27,964 nucleotides of DNA from Gryganskiella cystojenkinii (lineage: Eukaryota; Mortierellomycota; Mortierellomycetes; Mortierellales; Mortierellaceae): positions 1 to 27,964 of the forward strand of contig JAAAIG010000505.1 of the NCBI GenBank assembly GCA_015852425.1, in the 5' to 3' direction. Shown here piece by piece: positions 20,913-27,964 of the stretch. Position 1 is the stretch's first letter. Each line of letters starts with the position of its first letter. The notes beneath the pieces were generated by a model. It saw nothing but the letters and a program-made list of their open reading frames with translations, was not told where the DNA came from and did not search any database. Both the position numbers and the translations under genes were made by a program.

Positions 20913-23286
20913 ATGGTTTCTTGTACGATACGAAACCTTATCCTGTCGGCCTCTGTGGCCCTAATGACAGCGACCAAGACCACCCATGCAGCACCCCTTC
21001 CCTTGCAACCTCGAGCACTCGATGCCTGTGGGGTCCTTGCAAGTCTGAACCAAAGTCAATTGACGGTGGCTGCTGTCCAAAACTGCTACGAGGCCATCCC
21101 GTTCAACCGTGATGTGGCCTCGTCTATCTATCAAACAGTTTACACCATGTTTAACGAGCTTTACATCTTCAGGGATTCAGCCCTGACACCCAACCTCCCA
21201 AAGCCCTTTGCGAGCGACCCCGTGGATGTGATAGGAGAGCTGCAGAGAATTGGAAAGGCGACTTATAAGGGTGATTATTTCTTCAATGAGGACATCCGAT
21301 CCACATTGGCGACATTGCATGACGCCCACGTTTCTTATTCTCGTAAGTTCAGGGTCTACTGTACTCCTTTTTTTTTTTTTTTTTTTTTTTTTGGGTCACT
21401 CATCAGGCGTAGGACAGGCATAGGATCCATTCCTTTTTGAAGCTGACCATGCTTGCATGATCAATTCTTTTTTCATCTTCCCAAAATCTAGTGGACTGTT
21501 ACTCCTCCTACGTCTTTGCTCAGGCTCTGAACCTCTACGCGCCTGTTATCAACGGTGTTCAGGTACCCATGGCTTACTTGCTTTACTTTCATATGATGCA
21601 TGCCACTGAAATACTTCTTTTCGACTCTAAACACCGTACTTTTACTTTGTGTTTGGTCATGTTATTGCTATACAGTGGATCAGCGTTTACAAAGATCATT
21701 TCAACCGAGGCTACGAAGGCTGCCAAGTCATGACCATTGATGGCAAAGGTGCTGTAGATTACATGTACGATTGGGCAACAAAGCACTTGTCGTACTCCAA
21801 GGACGGAGGTGTTCGCTTGAACCAAGCACTCGCGACCCAGATCTACGATCTTGCCTCGAACGCGTTTGTGTTGTCCTCAGGCGAATTTGCTGAACGGAGC
21901 ACGGTCCCAGAATCAGGTGCGGTCGAATACGTCCTTCGATGCCCAGCTGCCGGTAGTACAGATCCGACACAACAGTCGACCTGGACAGAGACGACAATAA
22001 GGGACGTTTGGCGCGTCTTCCCCACTGCCAAGGGAACATTTACGGACACGGCCTCGTTCGTCTCCAACATGTGCCTGCAGCAACAATCAACCGACCCAAA
22101 CAACAATAATAACGCACCCTCTAACGCAGGCAGCGATTATCGCCCACTCCATCATCCTCACTACCACCCTACTCCCAAAAAGAGTCAAATGGAGCAGTAC
22201 GTTCAATCGAATCCAATGATCTCAAAGGCACATCCTCCTCCAAGAGGAGGGGGAGATGAAGGCGATGTGGATGTCAGTGATGACGGCCAGACAACCTTAC
22301 CAAACGCACCTACACCCCAGGTCTTTGAGGATGCCGAAAAGCTCGGTGCCGGGAACGCCACTGTCTTTTACCGCCTAAAGTCCAAACCGAACGTCGGCGT
22401 GATCGTGGTTTGGACGCATGAAGCCGAAGCCGCGGAACTCGATACAGTTCTTAATTACATGGACATCTTCCATCAAAAGGGCGTTACCAACATCCTTTTC
22501 GATTTCCAGGGCAACGGTGGCGGCTCTGTTGATTTTGCCTCCTTTCTCGTCCAGTTATTTTTCCCAAACAAAGACCCTCTCGACAAATCGTTGTCTTCGG
22601 ATCTGAGAGTGTCCTTAGATATTCAGACCCTGTCCAAGTCCACGTTCAATAACTCGGAAGGCGGGCTCTTTAACGCGGGCCAGTACGTCAACCTCCAAGG
22701 GATGAACACGCAAACGGTTCAACTCTACACGGATGATGACCTCTTTCAGTCCCCTGTCGGGGTCGTCCGAAACGGTCGAGTCGCTACCTATACCAAGAGG
22801 ACGACTTTAGAACCAACTACTATACCGCCTCTGCCTCAACTGGCGACCTACCCCTGGACAAACAATCCAGCCAATATCCGAGTCCTCAGTGACGGACGAT
22901 GTGGATCTGCTTGTACGTTGTCTGCCTATCAACTTCACGCGAACTATAAGGTCGAGACCTATGCCATCGGAGGACACCAAGGGCTCGATCTCTCTCTGTT
23001 TTCGTTCGCCGGTGGCGCGGTCGGTGGATTGAGCGATATCGAAAAGATGTTCAAGGCCCTCGATGAGACCAGTGTCTCCAGTGGACAGTTCTTGACCCCG
23101 TTGCCATACCGGGGTGATGTGAGGATGCCAATCCTCGAAGTCTTTGCGACATCTTCATCGACAGTACCTCTGGAGTATGATGCTCAGTTTTATGCGGCAA
23201 ATCATCACTTTGATTTCGATGCTGCAAATGCACGAGACCGAGGTGTGATGTGGACTCAGGTCGCAACCTCTGCGTGGTCTTCTTAA
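20913..23286 (+). CDS. Secreted S41-family serine peptidase, CPAF/UstP-like, copy 2
   Basis: Three exons, 20913-21342, 21492-21562 and 21676-23286, give 703 aa. Exons 1 and 2 have exactly the same lengths as in copy 1 (430 and 71 bases), and the intron phases are identical. The signal peptide (MVSCTIRNLILSASVALM) ends THA|AP at 26/27. Conserved sites are CYEAIPFNRDVA, TLHDAHVSY (H139), FDFQGNGGGSVDF (N447, the canonical NGGG form), LFFPNKDPLDKSLSSDLRV and DGRCGSACT with likely nucleophile S578. The linker differs from copy 1, being Asn/His-rich then GGGDEGDVDV. By eye most of the catalytic domain is identical to copy 1, so this is a tandem duplicate. Intron 1 carries a 25-T run. Secretion and proteolysis are well supported; the substrate is unknown. 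Confidence 0.85.
21368..21392 (+). repeat. 25-T homopolymer in intron 1 of S41 copy 2
   Basis: An uninterrupted T run inside the intron. Copy 1 has only a short T run at the same place, which explains part of the longer intron in copy 2 (149 versus 118 bases). Confidence 0.9.
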
Positions 23287-24065
23287 AACGAAGAAAAAAA
23301 AATAGTCCTCCTAGGGATGGTTAACGTGTGGATGTCATTGCCCGTCATTCCTCGTTTTCCACGATAGTTATGTATTAGTGTACAATTTATCCTCTTGTTA
23401 TCTATAAAAAAAAGTCACTGCGCTGCTTTTTTGAACAGCATAATTTGTATCTACAGTATGGCTTTTGTTGCTCATGAGTCTTGGGCAACACTGGGGTACT
23501 GTCGCCATAGATTTTCAATGTCAGAGCATGGCTTTTGGAGACTCGTTACACTACAGAGAGAAGTCGCCCATGACCCATATACGTGCTATTCACCACTGGC
23601 TTTAAGAAACATTACCTGAATCAGAACTCGTGAAGTGGGATTTTGAGGAGATCGCCCTGTTTAAGACTCCAAAAAAAAATATGCAACAACGGTTTAAAAG
23701 ATGAGGGAGTGAGAGAAACGAGTCACAGACGCGTCCGCGCCCATTGTCAGATGTAAACATGGTCAACAGACGCTTTCTCTGCTTTCTCTGTCACGTAGTT
23801 CGGGGAGGTGACTGTGGCAATTGATCCAATGCTGCATGAGCATACTGGAGGCGCTCTCTTTCTTCGTCACGGTCAATCGGTAGGTTAATCGGTGGAGCTT
23901 GAACATCTCTAACTATTCCACACACGTGTATCTCGAGTACAACTACAACTAGATCAGCCACAGTCAAGGGTACCGAGATGAGCGCCTCTTCCTCCTCCTT
24001 CGAGACGGCGACTGCTAGGCATCAATCACAGAATGGAGTAGCTGGAGTGTGCTGGAAAGATTCGA
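23287..24065. other. Intergenic stretch without a convincing gene
   Basis: The first 150 bases are the 3'UTR of S41 copy 2 and resemble that of copy 1 (both carry a TATNTATTA-like stretch and end in a TTATCT..ATAAAAA block). Beyond about 23450 I see no coding frame, RNA gene or repeat. An ATG at 23979 opens 49 codons (Ser-rich start) ahead of the relic described next and may belong to it. Confidence 0.5.
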
Positions 24066-24807
24066 ATGACGATCCGCAAACGACCGTGCTTGGGAACCTA
24101 TCTACTATGGGCCTTAGAGCAGTATGAACCCGAATATGTTTCGATTGCTTCTTTTGTCCAGGAATTCAGATTGTCCGACCAGCAGGACGCACAAGACACC
24201 TACGAAGCCTTGATCGACTCCATGCAGCTCTGAACTTTGCGTCGAAAATCGTTGAATTCAACATACAACACCTTCGTAAAGCACGGTCTGCAGTGGTTCT
24301 GATCAAATCACTTGCTGAAGATGGAGCGACGTGACCTAAGACCAACTTTGATATCACTGCCGCAAAGACTGCAAGGATTGCGCAGGACGCGAGTTTGAAG
24401 GAGACTTTGAGGGCTGCGAGTCTGTTGGAGGATGACAAGCCAGAGCTCTCGGTACGGCCAAAGCGAAAGATGTCTCAAGGTACCTTTTCTTTCTCTAGGA
24501 AACTGCTAGTTGCTCTAGCTCTCCCGTTATCAGTTGGAAACTTACACTGGTGATTTTACTCCATGGATTTAGGTGGACTCTCCCAGCGCAGCAAAAAGCA
24601 GGCAAGGGTTATAGGCGACACGTCGACAAGCCAGGAAATTGACGAAGTAGAGGCCACCATGACCGCCAACTCTCTTTGGGACTCTTAGACAATCGTGGGA
24701 TCAGTGACATCGGCGGTATGGTTGTAGGATATATTTTCGAGGATGCCTACCAATTCCGCCTCTATGTGGTTCATTGGAATGACGATAGCCAGGATGGGGG
24801 TTATTAG
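24066..24807 (+). pseudogene. Frame-broken relic of an unidentified gene
   Basis: Several coding-like pieces follow one another on the plus strand in different frames. Piece 1 is 24066-24230 (LLWALEQYEPEYVSIASFVQ, then LSDQQDAQDTYEALIDS) and ends at a TGA. It continues one frame over from 24233 (NFASKIVEFNIQHLRKARSA), which meets a TGA and then runs on in the same frame (NFDITAAKTARIAQDASLKE). A plausible intron (GTACCT...TTTAG, about 24480-24573) leads to GGLSQRSKKQARVIGDTSTS and another stop. A last piece in a shifted frame reads GISDIGGMVVGYIFEDAYQF up to 24807. I do not recognise the family. Two frame changes and at least two internal stops argue against a working gene. Sequencing error is the alternative. 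Confidence 0.4.
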
Positions 24808-24903
24808 GTATGACTCATCCCTTGCCTGAGAAGGGACAGGAGCACAAGCTATGTAAGACAGACAGATTGGGTTAGTGCAGCGGACAAAATCACGCGCAAA
24901 TTG

Positions 24904-25254
24904 TTATTGAATGGGAAGGCACGCGTTATTACCTGGCGCTGGTCGCTGGGCAATGATGTATGTGTTTCTGTCAAAACCTTCAGGAAACAGGTCAGATAGG
25001 GTCGCCCTTGGATCGTTAAGCTTTGTCTTGTCATCAAGAGCATCAAGTGTAATGGCAGAGCTATTCTTGGAACTAGAGAGAGGCATGCCAGAGAATCAGC
25101 TTATTGTCATCGACGCCGCTGACCTCTTCGTCTTCTTGAGTGCGCTCTTGACATCGAGAACGTCATTTGACGATGGGATGTCTGTGAGCTTGAAGGCATT
25201 TGATATGGAGTCGCCTTTAATAATGAAGTACAGGGTCATGCGATTGTCTGCCAT
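24904..25254 (-). pseudogene. Crinkler (CRN) N-terminal-domain gene, interrupted by in-frame TGA
   Basis: The ATG at 25254 opens MADNRMTLYFIIKGD and SNAFKLTDIPSSNDV, the start typical of CRN-type effector N-terminal domains in oomycetes and early-diverging fungi. After 53 codons a TGA (25096-25098) interrupts the frame. The same frame then continues with the second half of the domain (ITLDALDDKTKLNDPRATLS, then DLFPEGFDRNTYIIAQRPAP) and stops at 24904. The break falls where family members usually carry the LTLWRVS-like strand. I see no GT-AG intron that would remove the stop. No C-terminal effector domain follows, so the gene is truncated as well as interrupted. CRN proteins in fungi are thought to be secreted or nuclear-acting effectors; this copy is probably dead. 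Confidence 0.68.
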
Positions 25255-25780
25255 GGTGTTACGAAGCAGGAGAAGTTGTGAGGGATGAAGAGAAACGGCT
25301 GGGGAAAGGTTAGGGAGGGAAGGAAGGAACAAGGCCGGCGCGAAAAGTAAGCGTGGGAAAGAGAAAAAGAGAGCGACAAAGTGAGACAATGGTGGCAAAA
25401 GTACCAGAATAGAATCTTTTTTCTTGGAAATAACGAATACGTTTTTGTTTTCCTCCTCCTTGTGAATAATAATACGATCTTCGCCCCCAAATGACCCCAC
25501 TCTTGCCGTCACTCGGCTGCTTTTGTGTAATAGGAATTTTCATTAGAATAATCGTTCCATAAGTTCCAACAACCTTTAATCCTTGGTATGGTGGCTCGAC
25601 AACAACGAGAGAGTGAATATAGGAGTCAGTTTTATTTAAGGAAGATAACTAAGGGTAGCGCTGCGCCTAAATGGGTCGTATTTGGGTCTATAAGACAAGC
25701 CTTGCGCATGAGTGAGAACATGCGGCAATCCAGGCGTGAATTTCCTAACGCTGCTAACACTGACATACAGCTGCTCAGGA
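25255..25780 (-). promoter_or_regulatory. Leader of the CRN relic and 3'UTR of the small secreted protein gene
   Basis: On the minus strand 25255-25400 is strongly pyrimidine-rich, like the leaders of other genes here, and would be the old 5'UTR of the CRN gene. An AATAAA signal at 25631-25636 (minus) serves the small secreted protein gene upstream. No other gene is supported. Confidence 0.4.
25631..25636 (-). terminator. AATAAA polyadenylation signal of the small secreted protein gene
   Basis: Reverse complement reads AATAAA, about 145 bases after the stop codon at 25781. Confidence 0.5.
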
Positions 25781-26131
25781 TTAGGCAAACAAGTTGGGAC
25801 ATCCGTTGGGCCACTGAGTGGACTTGATGGCACCATTTCCAAAGGAGATACTGTTCACCCATTGCGCGTTGCCGACCTCGCTGTTGCTTCCGAGGGTGTC
25901 GTAGTTTCCAGTGCAGTCAGTGGAAGAGAAGAGTTTAATAACTCCTCCGTTTTCACCTTGGATCCTGGCGGTTTGAGTGTTGGACAGACACTCACACCAT
26001 CGCTGGCTGGAATCAAAGTACAATGAGAATTCTTTACCGGCGTTGTTAAAGAGGTGAACGATGGCGTTCGAGGATTGAACGCCAAGGACCACGGTCGAGC
26101 AGACCACGAATAACGCTGCGAGTGATTTCAT
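25781..26131 (-). CDS. Small secreted protein, four-cysteine, crystallin-like pattern
   Basis: A single coding exon of 116 aa starting at the ATG 26131 (the TTG two codons upstream is not used). The signal peptide is MKSLAALFVVCSTVVLGVQ with probable cleavage after SNA (about residue 23). The mature part is about 93 residues with four cysteines (WCECL, TDCTGN, NGCPN), enough for two disulfides. The pattern of a LFNNAGKEFSLYF strand, an R-I-Q-G turn and IKLFSSTDCTGNYDTLGSNS recalls the beta/gamma-crystallin-like fold common in small secreted fungal proteins, but that is a weak, pattern-level guess. The gene has its own TATA box and a 92-base 5'UTR intron ending 14 bases before the ATG. It lies among effector-like relics, which suggests an extracellular role; no activity can be stated. 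Confidence 0.75.
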   Translation of the reverse strand: MKSLAALFVVCSTVVLGVQSSNAIVHLFNNAGKEFSLYFDSSQRWCECLSNTQTARIQGENGGVIKLFSSTDCTGNYDTLGSNSEVGNAQWVNSISFGNGAIKSTQWPNGCPNLFA

Positions 26132-26145
26132 TTTCAAAAGGGATT

Positions 26146-26237
26146 CTATTGAACAGAAAATTAGACGACTTTGGATCAGATTCCAAGGACTTGGTGAGAA
26201 TATTGTGTAAGAGGTGCGATTGGTAGGGAGAACTTAC
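26146..26237 (-). other. 5'UTR intron of the small secreted protein gene
   Basis: On the minus strand GTAAGT begins at 26237 and TTCAATAG ends at 26146, a 92-base intron in the leader, just upstream of the ATG. Its size matches the coding introns of the window. Confidence 0.55.
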
Positions 26238-26290
26238 TGGAGAGAAGATGTTGAGAGGCGAGATGCGTTTTCAAGGAGAAATAAGTGTCG

Positions 26291-26300
26291 TATTTATACG
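26291..26300 (-). promoter_or_regulatory. TATA box of the small secreted protein gene
   Basis: Minus strand reads CGTATAAATA, about 54 bases before the 5'UTR intron donor and 160 before the ATG. The spacing fits a transcription start near 26260-26270. Confidence 0.55.
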
Positions 26301-26336
26301 AAAATTATCGGATTAGTTGATGAAACCCGAGCACTA

Positions 26337-26420
26337 GAGTCAAAAGTCGGAACCCTTGAAATCCATCGACGCATGTGAAGCACGCACTGATGAGACGCCG
26401 CACTTTTTCTCTCTTCTAGT
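26337..26420. repeat. Duplicated segment, copy 1 (orphan fragment)
   Basis: Contains 31 bases (26385-26415) identical to 26591-26621, plus a shared CCCTTGAAAT (26353-26362) and AGTCAAAA. It differs from copy 2 by an 18-base insertion, a multiple of three. It lies just upstream of the TATA box of the small secreted protein gene. Confidence 0.75.
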
Positions 26421-26560
26421 GAGTTATAATTAATGCATTCGCCTGTCTTCTACACGCAGGGTCTTGCTGGGTAAAAACACTAAATCGGCTCTGCCATTGT
26501 GCTACCAACATGCCATTTGAACTCTGCAAACACTTTAGTCTAACGGCAGAGCATTGCAGA

Positions 26561-26627
26561 CTAGTCAAAATCAGATCCCTTGAAATTGATCACTGATGAG
26601 ACGCCGCACTTTTTCTCTCTTCCCGTG
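26561..26627. repeat. Duplicated segment, copy 2
   Basis: Partner of 26337-26420, with the 31-base identical core at 26591-26621 and the CCCTTGAAAT match at 26577-26586. On the minus strand it covers the 3' end of the Cys-rich reading frame. Confidence 0.75.
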
Positions 26628-26825
26628 TAGACACCGTACAGTATAGTACGCGTCGCCTTTCCAATTATCAGGGGGCTCTGTGTCGCAGGATTTCTTAGGC
26701 TTGTGTTCTTGGACACATTTGGACACATTTGGACAAAGAACAACACATTGCATGGAGCTGCATTCACACGCCTTAGGATCAGCTGGTAGTCCACGATAAC
26801 AACAAAAACAAAAAATACCGGCCAT
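26571..26825 (-). CDS. Cys-rich small reading frame, possible exon of a secreted protein
   Basis: An 84-codon frame whose middle is strikingly Cys-rich (ADPKACECSSMQC, VVLCPNVSKCV, KKSCDTEPPDNW, YYTVRCLHG). The start MAGIFCFCCYRGLP is not a signal peptide. It is preceded by an in-frame TGA, so the true 5' end may be an exon upstream, with an acceptor at about CTACCAG next to the ADPK codons. I could not find a convincing first exon. A 10-base repeat (GGACACATTT twice) lies inside it. The neighbouring small secreted protein gene has the same orientation, so a small cluster of secreted proteins is possible. It may also be a relic or chance frame. Confidence 0.3.
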   Translation of the reverse strand: MAGIFCFCCYRGLPADPKACECSSMQCVVLCPNVSKCVQEHKPKKSCDTEPPDNWKGDAYYTVRCLHGKREKVRRLISDQFQGI

Positions 26826-26865
26826 TCATTATCTACCATCCATCTTTCGCCATGGAAAGCAATTG

Positions 26866-27478
26866 ATGCAACTGCTCTTTTCTGCATTACTGTACGACCT
26901 AAAGTTTGAAAACATCATTAGTCTAGGAGGCGAGCTTGCCTCTTTCTCTCATCCCTCCAGATTTATTGTTTATGAGATGAAGTCCGCTGTTCTCTCGTCG
27001 GCTCTTGCCCACTGTAAGACCTCATGCAATTACTATTCAATATCAAAATAAAATCAAGCTATCCCACAAAACATGACTGTTATGAATTGGCAAAGAAGAT
27101 AATCCGACTTGGAGCCCTGGGCTGTCTTATTCACATTTGCAACTTTTGGGACCAAGCGTGGAAGTCTTTCAACTGGCGGAACATAGGGATGTTCGTGCAG
27201 CTTTGTTGACAACAATTCAGCTTTTGTTGTCAACAAAGAGAATTCTTGAAAAAGTATTGGCCGATGAGGACAGCTCTGGACCAAAAAAATCGATTGAATA
27301 CGTGCTCGTGTAACAATCAGGCAACAAAATTGAAAACGGAGTGTGGACTCTACATCTTAGGGTACGAGATATTAGGATTGTGTTCTCTGCAAATTTTTGG
27401 ACAAGGACCATCGACTCCACGGCGACCACTCGGTGTCCCTCGGGTAAATCGATAATAACTACTGATGCTACCATCTAG
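26866..27478 (+). pseudogene. Broken gene of unknown family, plus strand
   Basis: A coding-like frame from the ATG at 26866 reads MQLLFSALLYDLKFENIISL, then ELASFSHPSRFIVYEMKSAV, up to a GTAAGA donor at 27014. An 85-base intron (acceptor AAG at 27098) fits phase 1 and leads to NPTWSPGLSYSHLQLLGPSV, VFQLAEHRDVRAALLTTIQL and RILEKVLADEDSSGPKKSIE. A TAA at 27311-27313 interrupts, after which the same frame stays open for 54 codons (GVWTLHLRVRDIRIVFSANF) to a TAG at 27476-27478. The frame is also open for about 20 codons upstream of the ATG. I do not recognise the protein. One premature stop suggests a relic; if the annotated stop is real, a short protein of about 120 aa remains possible. Confidence 0.42.
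27201..27238. repeat. Perfect 15-bp inverted repeat made of two small palindromes
   Basis: Arms 27201-27215 and 27224-27238 are exact reverse complements with an 8-base loop. Each arm contains a 13-base palindrome (TTGTTGACAACAA and TTGTTGTCAACAA) and the two centres are 21 bases apart. It lies inside the broken plus-strand reading frame. Confidence 0.85.
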
Positions 27479-27502
27479 AAAGTGTCGTCCCGTCCAACAG
27501 CC

Positions 27503-27686
27503 CTTATTTGTCGTCCGATTTACTTATTTGTCGTCCGTTTTGCTTATTTGTCGTCCGTTTCGCTTATCTGTCGTCCGTTTCGCTTATCTGTCGTCCGTTT
27601 CGCTTATCTGTCGTCCGTTTCGCTTATTTGTCGTCCAGTGTGCTTATTTGTCGTCCAGTTTGGGCTCTTATTTGTCGTTCGATTTC
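27503..27686. repeat. 20-bp minisatellite, nine units
   Basis: Eight head-to-tail 20-base units starting at 27503, 27523, 27543, 27563, 27583, 27603, 27623 and 27643, and a ninth at 27667 after a 4-base shift. The core unit is CTTATCTGTCGTCCGTTTCG; the three central units are identical and the outer ones vary (CTTATTT, CCAGT). A degenerate half unit precedes it from about 27484. There is no unique spacer between units, so it is not a CRISPR array. The remaining 27687-27964 shows no supported gene; its C/A-rich end could be the leader of a gene beyond the window. Confidence 0.95.
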
Positions 27687-27964
27687 AAAGGGATTTTTTT
27701 CAGTCAATTGTCTGAGCTCGACCTCCACAATTACGATCAGCAATTCTGGCTGCGCGCTGAACCCAGGTTGGGTGCGTCAGCCTTTTCACGCAAACCCCAT
27801 CGACTGTTTTGGGTAACGATCTTATGTCCAGGCCCTTTCTTGCTCTCGCCTAGCCACAACACACCACAGAAAAGACTAGAAACCAGATCCAACATACACG
27901 CGAATCATCACACGTCTCCTTCCTTCCACTGCCGCAATCCCCGCCATAAAATCTCAAGGATTGA

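Noticed and set aside
24166..24438. 90-codon minus-strand frame
   Set aside because: It is the shadow of the plus-strand relic, which has better amino-acid composition and a plausible intron.
27503..27686. CRISPR-like array
   Set aside because: Units are head-to-tail with no unique spacers and the genome is eukaryotic.
27482..27816. Two overlapping frames of about 80-100 codons over the minisatellite
   Set aside because: They are open only because the 20-base unit has no stops; the translations are pure repeat (LICRPFRLSVV-like) in more than one frame.

Overview
The window is eukaryotic: genes are split by short GT-AG introns (about 65 to 150 bases, one of 332), there are TATA boxes and AATAAA signals, and no operons. 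The gene set fits an early-diverging filamentous fungus, most likely a Mortierella-like species (Mortierellomycota). It combines a KIAA0930/DUF2045 homologue, a TMEM62-type phosphoesterase, a PIH1 protein, an alpha-arrestin with LPxY motifs and a Crinkler-type effector remnant. The organism assignment is inference.

Bases 1-16,500 hold compact housekeeping-type genes. They are the 3' end of an unidentified gene (+), an intronless alpha-arrestin (-), a four-exon KIAA0930 homologue (+), a six-exon TMEM62-like membrane phosphoesterase of 1033 aa (-), a four-exon PIH1/R2TP protein (+), and an unrecognised 15-exon gene of about 1090 aa (+) that looks like an all-helical repeat protein. I rebuilt exon structures by joining frames across GT-AG borders. 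In every spliced complete gene the exon lengths add up to whole codons.

Bases 16,500-23,300 hold a tandem pair of secreted S41-family serine peptidases (705 and 703 aa) of the CPAF-like/UstP-like fungal type. The two share intron positions and phases, signal peptides and short promoter blocks, so they are a recent duplication in which the promoter was copied too.

Bases 23,300-27,964 are an accessory, decaying stretch. It holds a frame-broken plus-strand gene relic, a Crinkler N-terminal-domain gene stopped by an in-frame TGA, an intact small secreted protein (about 116 aa, four mature cysteines) with a TATA box and a 5'UTR intron, a Cys-rich small reading frame whose 3' end is partly duplicated 0.2 kb away, another broken plus-strand gene, and a 20-bp minisatellite. 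I found no tRNA, rRNA, CRISPR array or intact transposon.

The contrast between conserved core genes on the left and secreted or effector-like genes, relics and repeats on the right is the main organisational signal. The most interesting items are the S41 pair with its conserved promoter modules, the effector graveyard, and the unidentified 15-exon gene.
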